Shown here one piece after another: positions 1 to 8,017 of a stretch of 64,000 nucleotides of DNA. Each line of letters opens with the position of its first letter. The stretch's first letter is position 1. The translations under genes and the position numbers were made by a program. The DNA lies in contig JAEYNP010000101.1 in the NCBI GenBank assembly GCA_023412495.1, positions 1 through 64,000 of the forward strand. Reading direction: 5' to 3'. The DNA comes from Pseudomonadota bacterium. Its GTDB lineage: Bacteria > Desulfobacterota > Desulfobulbia > Desulfobulbales > Desulfocapsaceae. The notes under the pieces are model-generated. The model worked only from the letters and a program-made list of their open reading frames with translations. It was not told where the DNA came from and did no database searches.

Positions 1-903
1 TTCCGGGAGCGGGGGGCGGCCGATACCGTACCGGAGCAGCCCGCCGGGCTTGGCCGGGCGGTCGAACACGGTGACGCCGTACCCCCTTTTCGCAAGGTCC
101 GCCGCGGCGGCAATACCGGCGGGGCCGGAGCCGATGACGGCTACCTTCTCCTTGCGGGATCCTAAAACCTCACGATTCTGCAGGTTGGTAATCGGCTGCG
201 CACATTTTTCACTCTGCTCCTCGAGGTAATCCGCAAGGAAACGTTTGATGGCGCGTATGGAGACCGGCTCATCCAACTCTCCCCGGCGGCAGCTGTCCTC
301 GCAGGGGTGGGTGCAGATCCGGCCGCATATGCCGGGCAGCACATTCTTCTCGCGAATCAGCCGCAGGGCCTGTTCGTATTTGCCTCGGGCTGCCAGGGCC
401 ACATACCCTTGCGCATTGACGCCCAAGGGGCAGCCGGCCTGGCAGAGCGGTTGCCGCCGTTTATCGATGACGGCGCGGCCGGGCAGACTTTTCCTGGAAT
501 GAAAGGCAATGGCTTTGGGGGTGTCGTCGCCGGTCACCGGACAGGCATCGACACATTTGCCGCAAAGGATGCATCTCGTCTGGTCGACGTAGGTCTGCTC
601 TTTTGTCACCCGGACGCTGAACCCCTGAGGCGTATGCTTGATGGTCGAGACGCTCGCGGGCAAGAGCTTCCTGATGCGGCTGTTGCGCAGAATCCTGATC
701 AGGCCCGGACGGTGGGCAAAGTTGAAGGTCAGGCCGGACTGCATGCGATACTGTTCGTCCGCCAGTTTGACATTGAGATCCGGATCCGAATCGACAAGGG
801 TGACAGGTACGCCCAGTTCACCCAGCTTATTGGTGGCGGCTATGCCCTCCGGGGTCGCTCCGAGGACAATCACCCGGTGCAGCCGTTCTTTCTCTCGTGT
901 CAT
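1..903 (-). CDS. FAD-dependent oxidoreductase with GltD-like iron-sulfur module (partial)
   Basis: The gene runs leftward off the window edge with 301 codons visible and no stop. Its ATG at 903 overlaps the korC stop (ATGA). The N-terminus has a dinucleotide-binding-like GATPEG. Near residue 111 is a ferredoxin-type CILCGKCVDACPV, followed by GltD-like cysteines (CQAGCPLG, CGRICTHPCEDSC). A second nucleotide-binding site, VAVIGSGPAGIAAA, lies around residue 255. This order matches the electron-transfer flavoproteins related to the glutamate synthase small subunit. As the last visible gene of the kor operon it probably passes electrons between the ferredoxin oxidoreductase and NAD(P)H or another carrier; that role is inferred. 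The C-terminal FAD/NAD part is not visible. Confidence 0.82.
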   Translation of the reverse strand, partial: MTREKERLHRVIVLGATPEGIAATNKLGELGVPVTLVDSDPDLNVKLADEQYRMQSGLTFNFAHRPGLIRILRNSRIRKLLPASVSTIKHTPQGFSVRVTKEQTYVDQTRCILCGKCVDACPVTGDDTPKAIAFHSRKSLPGRAVIDKRRQPLCQAGCPLGVNAQGYVALAARGKYEQALRLIREKNVLPGICGRICTHPCEDSCRRGELDEPVSIRAIKRFLADYLEEQSEKCAQPITNLQNREVLGSRKEKVAVIGSGPAGIAAAADLAKRGYGVTVFDRPAKPGGLLRYGIGRPPLPE

Positions 904-1505
904 GCGATGGCTCCTGTCTTGCCGGCGGCGCGCTTTTCCTTCCCCTTGAGTGTGGAAATGCCGTAGTCGAAACCCTTGTCGAAGGCTTTGATATTTTTCT
1001 CCTCCGTACCTCTGGGAACGGACCTGCGTACCGTGTCCTGAGCGGCCTTTTTCGAGACCGCGCCGGTGATGGCCGTGAAAAAACCGATCATGATGATATT
1101 GGCCATCATCTTGTTGCCCAGGCCCTCCGCCATGCGGGTGGCGGAGATTTCATAGTGGGGGCAGGCGGCGGCGGTTTTCGGGACCAGGTCCTGGTCGGTC
1201 AGCAGGATCGAGTCCTCTGTCAGGATTTCGGCAAATTTGTCATAGCCGGCCTGGGACATGGCAACCAGGATGTGCGGTGTCTTCACATATGGATAGTGAA
1301 TGGGGCGGTCGGAGATGATGACCTGGGCATTGCAGGCGCCGCCGCGGGACTCCGGGCCGTAAGCCTGGGTCAGAGTCGACTCCTTGTTGTCTCCCAGGGA
1401 CGCCGCCATGCCGATGATGCGGCCGGCCAGGATGATGCCCTGTCCGCCAAACCCCGTGACGATGATCTCTTTCTGTGCGGCAACGGCAATTTCAGTTGTA
1501 GTCAT
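900..1505 (-). CDS. korC: 2-oxoacid:ferredoxin oxidoreductase, gamma subunit
   Basis: This is a 201-residue gamma subunit of a 2-oxoacid:acceptor oxidoreductase. The start is taken at the ATG at 1505 (MTTTEIAV), because the longer open frame would run into korB. The N-terminal GFGGQGIILAG and the following TQAYGPESRGG are hallmarks of this subunit, and the length fits the family (about 180-200). With KorA, KorB and KorD it would form the cytoplasmic enzyme that oxidatively decarboxylates a 2-oxoacid to acyl-CoA while reducing ferredoxin, or runs in reverse. It lies 22 bp after korB and overlaps the next flavoprotein gene by 4 bp, so the operon is tightly coupled. Substrate (2-oxoglutarate or branched chain) cannot be fixed from sequence. 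Confidence 0.9.
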   Translation of the reverse strand: MTTTEIAVAAQKEIIVTGFGGQGIILAGRIIGMAASLGDNKESTLTQAYGPESRGGACNAQVIISDRPIHYPYVKTPHILVAMSQAGYDKFAEILTEDSILLTDQDLVPKTAAACPHYEISATRMAEGLGNKMMANIIMIGFFTAITGAVSKKAAQDTVRRSVPRGTEEKNIKAFDKGFDYGISTLKGKEKRAAGKTGAIA

Positions 1506-1527
1506 ATTTTCCCCTAATGACTGTCGA

Positions 1528-2376
1528 TTAGTCTTCGTTGCCTCGACAGGTGGCAGTGTACAGCTCATCGCAGGTGCTGCGATCCCTGTCGATAAACGTT
1601 CCCAGGATAACGCCACGGTCAAAATCGATGTCGGCCCGGGCGGGGTCCGCGCCATTTCGAATGATGGTCTTCTCCTGGTACAGCTTGAGCGTATCCATGG
1701 ACTTCTGCTTGTTGCGGCGGCCGTAGTTGATGGGGCAGGGCGCCAGGACCTCGATGAAGGAAAAGCCCTTCTTGGTGAGGGCCTCGTTGATGGCATTGGT
1801 CAGGTCCCGTACATGGAGAATGGTCCAGCGCGCCACATACGAAGCACCCGAGGCGTAGGCCATAAGAGGCAGGTTGAACGGCGCGTCGGGGTTGCCGAAC
1901 GGCGTCGTTGTCGTCCTGGCCTTGCTGGGGGTGGTGGCCGCGACCTGGCCGCCGGTCATGCCGTAGATGAGGTTGTTGACGCAGATGACCGTCATGTCCA
2001 TGTTGCGCCGGGCGGCATGGATGAAGTGGTTGCCGCCGATGGCCATCAGGTCGCCGTCGCCGCTGAAAACGATCACGTTCACATCCGGTTTGGCCATCTT
2101 GATCCCGCTGGCAAACGGGATGGCCCGTCCGTGGGTGGTATGAAAGGAATCGAGCTTGATGTAACCGGCCGCTCTGCCGGAACAGCCGATGCCGGAGACC
2201 ATGGCGAATTGGTTATAGGGGATCCCTGTGGCCTTGATCGCGGTGAGACACGAGGAAAATACCGTGCCGATGCCGCAGCCCGGGCACCAGATGTGGGGGA
2301 TGCGTTCGGTGCGGATCAGGTCGTCCAGCGGATGGGCGCCATGTTTTTCTAGATAAGGTTGAGCGTTTTTGCTCAT
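1528..2376 (-). CDS. korB: 2-oxoacid:ferredoxin oxidoreductase, beta (thiamine diphosphate) subunit
   Basis: This 282-residue protein is the thiamine-diphosphate-binding beta subunit. It has an N-terminal WCPGCGIG with the CxxC seen in short-type KorB/VorB proteins. The cofactor motif starts at GDGDLMAIGG and ends about 30 residues later around NNLIYGMTGGQ. The GIGCSGR segment is also typical. Length is normal for the four-subunit class. Its ATG at 2376 overlaps the korA stop by 4 bp, so alpha and beta are translationally coupled. 2-Oxoglutarate is the favoured substrate by overall resemblance to SRB/archaeal Kor, but 2-oxoisovalerate (Vor) remains possible. Confidence 0.92.
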   Translation of the reverse strand: MSKNAQPYLEKHGAHPLDDLIRTERIPHIWCPGCGIGTVFSSCLTAIKATGIPYNQFAMVSGIGCSGRAAGYIKLDSFHTTHGRAIPFASGIKMAKPDVNVIVFSGDGDLMAIGGNHFIHAARRNMDMTVICVNNLIYGMTGGQVAATTPSKARTTTTPFGNPDAPFNLPLMAYASGASYVARWTILHVRDLTNAINEALTKKGFSFIEVLAPCPINYGRRNKQKSMDTLKLYQEKTIIRNGADPARADIDFDRGVILGTFIDRDRSTCDELYTATCRGNED

Positions 2377-3524
2377 GGCTGGAAAACCTCCTTGATCAGG
2401 GAAACCACCTTGTCCGGGTGGATGATTTTTCCGCCGGCGGAGCCGACCAGGTAGGTATCGGCCTGACCATGGGCACAGCGTTCAACCTCGTAATGGACCT
2501 GGCCGAGGTTGATCTCCACGGTGATGAGCCCTCTTGCCCGGGCCGCGATCTCGTGGATCTTCCGCTCGGGAAACGGCCAGACGGTGATCAGCCGGAAGAG
2601 GCCGACCCTATAGCCGAGCTTTCTCGCCTCATCCACAGCGGTAAGCCCGGTGCGCACGGAAATGCCGTAGGAGACTATGACGATATCGGCATCATCCATC
2701 ATGTATTCCTCGGTGTGGATGATGTCGTCGAGGTTGTTCCTGATCTTGCCCTTGAGTCTCTCCATCATCTCTTCCTGGCATTCCACGGTCATAACCGGGT
2801 AACCCTGCTCATCGTGGGTCAGGCCGGTGACATGGACGTTGTAGCCCTCGCCGATGGCGGGCATGGGCGCAACACCATTGGGGCCGGGCTCATAGAGGCG
2901 GAAGCGGTCTTTCCTGCCCTTGGGTTTGGGCCGGGAGAGCAGGGTGATCTCACTGGCGTCGGGGATGACGACCTTTTCGCTCATGTGGCCGACGATCTCA
3001 TCTGCCATCACCAGCACCGGCACCCTGTACTTCTCGCTGAGGTTGAAGGCGAGGATGGTGTGATAGAAGCAGTCCTGCGGGGAGGACGGGGCGATGGCGA
3101 TCAACTCATAGTCGCCGTGGGAGCCCCAGCGGGCCTGCATCATGTCGCCCTGCCCCGTCTGGGTGGGGAGTCCCGTGGATGGGCCGGTGCGCTGGACGTT
3201 GACGATGACGCAGGGGGTTTCGGTGCAGACGCCCAGCCCGAGATTTTCCATCATCAGGCTGAAGCCGGGGCCGGAGGTGGCCGTCATGGTCTTCACTCCC
3301 GTCCAGGAGGCGCCGAGAATCGAGGCCATGGCCGCGATTTCGTCCTCCATCTGGATAAAGGTGCCGCCTACGTCGGGCAGCCTCTCGGCCATATGTTCCG
3401 CAACCTCGGTTGCAGGGGTGATCGGGTAGGCGCCGAAAAAACGGCACCCGGCGGCTATCGCTCCCTCGGCACAGGCTACGTCGCCTGTAATGTAATGGCT
3501 TCCTGTTCGGACAGCTGGTCTCAT
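2373..3524 (-). CDS. korA: 2-oxoacid:ferredoxin oxidoreductase, alpha subunit
   Basis: This is the alpha subunit (383 residues), carrying the pyrimidine-binding and transketolase-like regions. The segment FFGAYPITPATEVAEHM and the later TATSGPGFSLMMENLG with TGLPTQTGQGD are diagnostic for KorA/VorB alpha chains. An in-frame TTG lies two codons upstream at 3530. The ATG at 3524 is preferred because an AAGG ribosome site sits about 6 bases before it, whereas the same site abuts the TTG. The gap of about 94 bp to korD holds a heptamer inverted repeat, which may act on the transcript between korD and korA. Confidence 0.92.
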   Translation of the reverse strand: MRPAVRTGSHYITGDVACAEGAIAAGCRFFGAYPITPATEVAEHMAERLPDVGGTFIQMEDEIAAMASILGASWTGVKTMTATSGPGFSLMMENLGLGVCTETPCVIVNVQRTGPSTGLPTQTGQGDMMQARWGSHGDYELIAIAPSSPQDCFYHTILAFNLSEKYRVPVLVMADEIVGHMSEKVVIPDASEITLLSRPKPKGRKDRFRLYEPGPNGVAPMPAIGEGYNVHVTGLTHDEQGYPVMTVECQEEMMERLKGKIRNNLDDIIHTEEYMMDDADIVIVSYGISVRTGLTAVDEARKLGYRVGLFRLITVWPFPERKIHEIAARARGLITVEINLGQVHYEVERCAHGQADTYLVGSAGGKIIHPDKVVSLIKEVFQP

Positions 3525-3553
3525 AATCAACCTTCAGCTCAGAATTAAAGATA

Positions 3554-3612
3554 AGGACTGAGGACTGAGCCGTGAGGACTGAGTTATTGAGAAGCACTCA
3601 GTCCTCAGTCCT
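3554..3612. repeat. Heptamer repeat forming a perfect 16-bp inverted repeat
   Basis: AGGACTGAGGACTGAG at 3554-3569 is matched by its exact reverse complement at 3597-3612, with a 27-base loop. The arms are tandem 7-mers (AGGACTG). A further direct unit lies near 3574-3583 and an inverted unit at about 3618-3627, overlapping the korD stop codon. The element occupies most of the korD-korA gap and could form an RNA hairpin within the operon transcript. It resembles the heptanucleotide tandem repeats known from other bacterial genomes, but its identity is not established. Confidence 0.85.
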
Positions 3613-3618
3613 CTAAAC

Positions 3619-3876
3619 TCAGTCCTTTTTGATAGAGTAGATGGCAAATTCCGGGCAGATGATTTCGCAGTAATGGCAGTTCACACAGTCATCCGGTTTG
3701 CTGGTCTTCGGTGGGTGATATCCCTTTTTGTTAAAGTGGTCGGAAAAGGCGAGTATATGCATCGGACAAAATTCAATGCAGTATCCACAGCCTTTGCACC
3801 GGTCTTCGATAATGGTCACCAGCCCTTTCGTGATGTGGATCTCTTGGGTGTCCAGAGGTTGTCGCCAGAATGCCAT
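3619..3876 (-). CDS. korD: 2-oxoacid:ferredoxin oxidoreductase, delta (ferredoxin-like) subunit
   Basis: This 85-residue protein has two ferredoxin-type cluster motifs, CKGCGYCIEFCP and CVNCHYCEIICP, giving eight cysteines for two [4Fe-4S] clusters. This is the delta subunit that carries electrons from the thiamine site to external ferredoxin. It is first in the leftward kor operon, ahead of korA, korB, korC and the GltD-like flavoprotein. The C-terminal lysine/aspartate codons and stop overlap the edge of the heptamer repeat, so the repeat may have invaded right up to the end of the gene. Length is typical for the family. Confidence 0.92.
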   Translation of the reverse strand: MAFWRQPLDTQEIHITKGLVTIIEDRCKGCGYCIEFCPMHILAFSDHFNKKGYHPPKTSKPDDCVNCHYCEIICPEFAIYSIKKD

Positions 3877-4557
3877 ATCTGCTTCCTGAATATTATGCGG
3901 TTTTAATCCATGAGATCGGTGTGGACGTCATTGCCCGAATTCGAACCTGGCTTGATTGATAAAGTCGTAAAAAGTGGGGTTGCGGGCGTCAGCCCGCATG
4001 AGATTGTTGAAAAACTAGAATAAACACGAGAAATGAAGAAAAAGTCAAGCTGAATTGATAAAATGTGATGAAGAAAACGAGACTGTGCCATAGTTTCTGC
4101 GGGGGTGTCTTGAGAAACCGAGCACCTGAAATGATGACTCTGGGCAGTGAGTGAATGGGTTCATGCTTTTCAAGTATGACCCAGGTGATGCGATACCCGG
4201 TACTTTTGGATGTCTGGTAGACAGTCCTCGAGATAATGTGGCCCTCTCTGTGAAAATGAAATTCGACGCGCCTTTTGCAAGGGGGCCATCATCAATGGGA
4301 GTATTTGAGGGTTCTGGATAATTGACGGCGGGATCGCCGAAACAGTTGCCCGGGCGGGCTTGACATCGAAATTGGTTGTGATGATCGTCGAGCCATTCGG
4401 CAGCGGCCGTCGATGACTTTTGTGGAACAGGCAAATGTCGGGGGCGATCAGGAGCAACCGTGCCGTTTCCTGCAACGTTGAGTTGTGTGACTCGTCAGAC
4501 TGTAATTCTATGCGGAAGCATGAAAACAGAAAAAGTCAGCCAATCTGGAGGAAATCA
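3877..4557. other. Intergenic region without a recognisable gene
   Basis: About 680 bp between korD and the DUF4149-like gene. It contains a 23-bp fragment of the dispersed repeat (3977-3999). Leftward open frames of about 100-130 codons exist here, but they are rich in Pro, Ser and His, have no family resemblance, and overlap one another in different frames, so they are not called. The korD promoter should lie just right of 3876, but no convincing box was seen. Confidence 0.5.
3977..3999 (+). repeat. Fragment of dispersed repeat (copy A)
   Basis: The 23 bases GGGTTGCGGGCGTCAGCCCG plus CAT match the right end of the larger elements at 15761-15876, 20881-21022 and 51107-51250. Only this end is present. 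The segment contains a small GCGGGC/GCCCGC stem. Confidence 0.75.
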
Positions 4558-5010
4558 ATGAAAATCGTGGAAATTTCTATATTTTTTTATCGTCTCGCTG
4601 TCGCTTGCTGGATTGGTGGAGCATCTTTATTTACTTTTGTGCTCACCCCCACCATCTTCAAATCGTATGACCGCGATATCGCCGGGGGAATTGTCGGAGT
4701 TCTCTTCCCAGGCTATTTCAAATGGGGGTCGTTCTGCGGGGTTATTGCTCTTGCCGCCATTTTCGTGTCATCAGCCATTAGGCACAAGACCATTGCCGCA
4801 TCCATCATCGCGGTTATGCTTGTTATCTCCTCGATACAGGCATTCGTGATCGAACCCAAGGCAGCCGCGATCAAAAAGCAAATATCGTCATTTGAAACCA
4901 CGCCAAAAGACGACCCGCTTCGTGTCCAGTTCGGCAAATGGCATGGACTATCGGCCGGCTTAAATCTAGCGGTTATCGGTGGCGGTATCGCTCTGATCGT
5001 TCTTCTGTAG
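4558..5010 (+). CDS. DUF4149-like integral membrane protein
   Basis: This 150-residue protein is predicted to have four membrane helices, around residues 8-30, 55-75, 80-100 and 130-148. The start ATG at 4558 follows a GGAGG ribosome site with good spacing; the open frame extends upstream to 4420, but without a ribosome site. The N-terminal pattern RLAVACWIGGASLFTFVLTP and the FGKWHGLSAGLNL segment near the end match the small DUF4149/TMEM205-like family. These proteins have no firmly known function. It seems to be a single gene with its own leader. Confidence 0.75.
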   Translation: MKIVEISIFFYRLAVACWIGGASLFTFVLTPTIFKSYDRDIAGGIVGVLFPGYFKWGSFCGVIALAAIFVSSAIRHKTIAASIIAVMLVISSIQAFVIEPKAAAIKKQISSFETTPKDDPLRVQFGKWHGLSAGLNLAVIGGGIALIVLL

Positions 5011-5021
5011 ACTGATTGGCA

Positions 5022-5222
5022 TCAGTGGTCTTGTTGCACAGCGACCAGAGAAATACCCAGTTCGTTTTCCAGTTTCTGAATTTTGGCAAGTTTGTCCGCC
5101 TCCAGCGGGGAGGGATGCGCAGTGTGGCAGGAAAATGCAAGCAGCGTCTGATGCAGTTCGTTCTCGAGTGCTTTTATCTGTTCAATGGCCTGGCTATCCA
5201 AATGAGATAATGTGCAAAGCAT
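5022..5222 (-). CDS. Small conserved-type hypothetical protein
   Basis: This is a 66-residue soluble protein. Support for a real gene comes from a strong GGAGGT ribosome site seven bases before the ATG at 5222 and from a balanced composition. The sequence reads as two predicted helices: one around QAIEQIKALENELHQTLLAF, and one around EADKLAKIQKLENELGISL. Both contain the ALENEL/KLENELG pattern, so the protein may be an internal duplication forming a helical hairpin or coiled coil. A single CH dipeptide (FSCHTAH) lies between them. Function unknown. It converges on the DUF4149-like gene with an 11-bp gap. Confidence 0.6.
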   Translation of the reverse strand: MLCTLSHLDSQAIEQIKALENELHQTLLAFSCHTAHPSPLEADKLAKIQKLENELGISLVAVQQDH

Positions 5223-5480
5223 GATTCACCTCCGTGGGTTGTTGGGACGTGATGGTTGTCACTTTCTCTAAACAATAGGTTCGGCGACATTGGTAGACAA
5301 TACGAGAAGAGCGATGGTGAAAAGGGGAGGCGGTGAATGTACGGACGACAAAGCGCAGCACCTCATCTTCAATGGCGTGGCTATAGTCGTTGACTCTTTT
5401 GAAATGGTCGATGTCGATGGAAAGGCAGAAACCGAGCGGACCTGCCTTTCTATACTTCCTGGGGAGTCAACAGTGCAGGG

Positions 5481-6149
5481 TCACTTTTTTGAACGGAGCC
5501 GAATACCTGCCAAACCTGCCAAACCCGCACCAAAGAGGAGGATCGAGGCAGGTTCGGGGACTGGATTCACGGTCAGTTTATAAAGCTCCGCCTCTCCCTG
5601 GTTGTAACTCTTATTCGGCAGGAAGTAGGAATTATAATCTATCCCGTTGTCCCACTGCGTGTTCCAGTTATGAGGAAAAACTCCGGCTATCAGAGACTCG
5701 GAACATGTAACCCGTGCCAACAACCAATGGTCGCCCAGGTGATCATTGGTAAGAAGTAGGCCCGTGGTGGTCTGGAAGCGATAGTACTCATCGACATTCT
5801 CGCCGGGAAACTGATTCTGTACAGGGTTGTCCCAAACAACGTGCTTATCGAAAATAATGCTCTCATCCGAATCAAAACCGTTATCGTCCCAATCTATCCA
5901 TGCCTTCAGGAGATCGGCATAATGCGTGCCTTTATAATCCTTGTGCATGACGAATTGAAACAGAACACTCTGGCCGACAAAGAGTTCGTCCTTCCCCCAG
6001 GTGCTCCCGTTGTCTACGCTCCAGGAAATACTGTGTATATCCTGCCACCTGGAATCGGAATGGTTTGGTAATATCGGATCGGCCTGGCTGCTCATCGCAG
6101 AAAGCAAAATTGCTGCAAGGGTAAATCCGAAACATATGAATTTTGACAT
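5481..6149 (-). CDS. PEP-CTERM sorting-domain protein (GEVED-like repeat)
   Basis: The protein is exported (222 residues). The ATG at 6149 follows a GAAGGAA site, and the first 23 residues form a signal peptide ending near SSQA/D. The C-terminus carries the exosortase recognition signal: VPEPASILLFGAGLAGLAG, then basic residues RLRSKK. The centre contains LKAWIDWDDNG, resembling the GEVED-type repeat in secreted proteins. The PEP-CTERM tail is expected to be processed by the exosortase encoded at 22938 and the protein released or displayed with the EPS. A clear sigma-54 promoter lies about 70 bp upstream (6221-6236). The frame is open to 6608, but the upstream part lacks signal-peptide features. 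Confidence 0.88.
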   Translation of the reverse strand: MSKFICFGFTLAAILLSAMSSQADPILPNHSDSRWQDIHSISWSVDNGSTWGKDELFVGQSVLFQFVMHKDYKGTHYADLLKAWIDWDDNGFDSDESIIFDKHVVWDNPVQNQFPGENVDEYYRFQTTTGLLLTNDHLGDHWLLARVTCSESLIAGVFPHNWNTQWDNGIDYNSYFLPNKSYNQGEAELYKLTVNPVPEPASILLFGAGLAGLAGIRLRSKK

Positions 6150-6220
6150 TTCCTTCTCTCCACTTACGGTTTTTCTTCGGATCTTTTTAGGATCAAGTAG
6201 ACACTGCGACTCTTTTCGTG

Positions 6221-6236
6221 AGCAAATTCTGTGCCT
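6221..6236 (-). promoter_or_regulatory. Sigma-54 promoter of the PEP-CTERM gene at 5481-6149
   Basis: Reading leftward, the sequence is AGGCACAGAATTTGCT. It has the invariant GG and GC separated by exactly 10 bases and matches the GGCAC-N5-TTGCT core. Initiation about 12 bp after GC would give a leader of roughly 60 bases. The same architecture precedes two other PEP-CTERM genes in this window. Confidence 0.85.
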
Positions 6237-6581
6237 TTCCCCTGTTGTTTTCAAATCCTCTCGAAAGCAACGGATTTTAGATAGTCTTCCAGGGAGAAGC
6301 TGATGGCGATTTTCATATTTATGGATTTTGCCTTCCATAATCGTGGAAAGACAGGGAAGACGGCAATTGTGCTTGAGACATGATGAAGGCTGGTGGAGGA
6401 AGTGGTGCAGTTCGAACCCTGGACCCGGATCAATATTGCGCACGATAAACGCAAGTATGCATTGCGCTTGCTTAACGTCTGTGTTGGTTAAAACGGAGCG
6501 CGAAGGTCGGTGATAAACGTAAAAAAGTACTCCAACCCGTGGAGATGGACTTTGGAAATAGTTCGATAAACAAGGAGTGGT

Positions 6582-6633
6582 GTCTGATACGGCGTTTTGG
6601 TAGTACATATGGTACAGTAACGCCGTTTCAGAC
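6582..6633. repeat. 52-bp imperfect palindrome downstream of the sigma-54 activator
   Basis: Arms starting GTCTGATACGGCGTT and ending AACGCCGTTTCAGAC face each other, and the centre contains GTACATATGGTAC. The element lies about 35 bp beyond the stop of the leftward activator gene. It could end or stabilise that transcript, but there is no T-run, so a protein-binding site or mobile repeat is equally possible. The rest of 6237-6667 shows no gene. Confidence 0.7.
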
Positions 6634-6667
6634 CTGCAACGAGGTAGATGGGGCTTCTACAAGTCCA

Positions 6668-8017
6668 TCAGTTATCCCGTGTAGCTTTCGCGGAAATCCC
6701 GTAACGCTTCATCTTCTCATAGAGAGCTGCCTTGCAGATATCCAGTTTCTCCGCTGTGTTTGCGACGTTCCCGCCATTCATCGCCAGCTTCTTCAGAATG
6801 ACTTCTTTCTCTATCTGATCGACAATCTTCTTGAGTGGTGTGCCATTGAACGTCGTGATCACCGAGGAGAGGGCCGTCGCATGCTCATCCTCGGCGGATG
6901 TGTCGAAGACTATGGCATCGGCAGTGAAGGTGCCGTCTTCGCTTGAAAGAATCGTTCGTTGAATGACGTTCTCCAGTTCCCTGACGTTGCCGGGCCAATC
7001 GTGAGAAGTCAGCTTCTGGAGGATGGATTTAGAATCATAGTTGATATCGATCCCGAAAAGGGAGCAGTACTTGTTTGTGAAATACTCTACGAGTTCCGCC
7101 AGATCCTCCTTGCGGTCCCGCAAGGGGGGGACGGTAATTTTTGCAATGCTCAGCCTGTAGAAGAGATCCAGCCTGAACTTCCCTTCCTTTACGTCCTTTG
7201 CCAGGTCACTGTTGGTTGCGGCGATTACTCTGACATCAACTTTAATTGGGGCGGTACCGCCCACGCGAATGATCTCGCCATGCTGCAACACCCTGAGCAG
7301 GGCGGCCTGCATGCGGGGACTGATATCACCAATTTCATCGAGAAAAATAGTCCCGCCGTCGACTGCCTCGAATTTCCCGGTCTTCCTGGAATTGGCGCCT
7401 GTGAATGCCCCTTTTTCATAACCGAAGAGATCGCTCTCCAGAAGCAGGTCGTTAATGGTGTTACAGTTTATCGCCAGAAAAGGTTTGTCCTTCCTGCTGC
7501 TGTTCTGTTGTATCAGGTTCGCGATAAGTTCCTTGCCGGTGCCGGATTCTCCGGTGATAAGAGTGGTTACATCGGTTTTCGCAAATCTTTCCGACAATTT
7601 CTGCAGTTTCTGCATGACAGGGCTGGATCCGATCAAACGGTTTTCCTGCACCGGAGTCCCCTGAATGTCGGGCGTATCTGTTCTTTTTGCTTCAGAAATC
7701 CTTTTGAGTATGACCCAGGAAAGGCAATCGCCTTTGTAGCCGGCAAAAGGGGCTATACGGCACTCGAAAAGTTGGTTGCCTATCTTGCAGACCCGTGGTT
7801 CCGCTCCCTCTTCGCTCAGCATGGGTGCAAGGTCACGCTGCAGCTCGTTGACTCTTCTTGCGTTGAGTGAAGAGGACTTGCTGTTCCCGAAGAATTTTGC
7901 GGCAGGCGGATTTAAGTATTCAATAGAGCCATCGGATGTAACGACAAGCACAATCCCGGGCAGTGTCTCAAGCAGTGTTCGTTGATTTTCGGCAAGGCGA
8001 CCGGATTCGTTAAGCAT
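6668..8017 (-). CDS. PAS / AAA+ sigma-54-dependent transcriptional activator
   Basis: The start is the ATG at 8017, preceded by GGAAG with 7-base spacing; an in-frame GTG at 8047 is possible. The 449-residue protein has a PAS-like sensor (residues about 15-100), a sigma-54 AAA+ domain and a C-terminal Fis-type helix-turn-helix. Walker A is TGESGTGKE, the sigma-54 contact loop is GYEKGAFTGA, Walker B is GGTIFLDEIGD, and an R-finger segment FRLDLFYRLS follows. It lacks the receiver domain of PrsR, so it probably senses a ligand through PAS. It lies between a PEP-CTERM gene with a sigma-54 promoter and the EPS operon, making it the prime candidate activator of all three sigma-54 promoters seen here. 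That link is inferred. Confidence 0.92.
   Translation of the reverse strand: MLNESGRLAENQRTLLETLPGIVLVVTSDGSIEYLNPPAAKFFGNSKSSSLNARRVNELQRDLAPMLSEEGAEPRVCKIGNQLFECRIAPFAGYKGDCLSWVILKRISEAKRTDTPDIQGTPVQENRLIGSSPVMQKLQKLSERFAKTDVTTLITGESGTGKELIANLIQQNSSRKDKPFLAINCNTINDLLLESDLFGYEKGAFTGANSRKTGKFEAVDGGTIFLDEIGDISPRMQAALLRVLQHGEIIRVGGTAPIKVDVRVIAATNSDLAKDVKEGKFRLDLFYRLSIAKITVPPLRDRKEDLAELVEYFTNKYCSLFGIDINYDSKSILQKLTSHDWPGNVRELENVIQRTILSSEDGTFTADAIVFDTSAEDEHATALSSVITTFNGTPLKKIVDQIEKEVILKKLAMNGGNVANTAEKLDICKAALYEKMKRYGISAKATRDN

Noticed and set aside
307..966. Long rightward open frame opposite the GltD-like gene
   Set aside because: It is antisense to a clear flavoprotein with iron-sulfur motifs and shows no family pattern.
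1384..3548. Rightward open frames of 322 and 376 codons opposite korB and korA
   Set aside because: Both lie antisense to well-supported kor genes in GC-rich DNA and have shadow-type composition.
4045..4434. Leftward 129-codon frame in the korD upstream region
   Set aside because: No ribosome site, no family resemblance, Pro/Ser/His-rich, and it overlaps another frame of similar quality.
6959..7870. Rightward 303-codon frame opposite the sigma-54 activator
   Set aside because: Antisense to conserved AAA+ motifs; a shadow frame.
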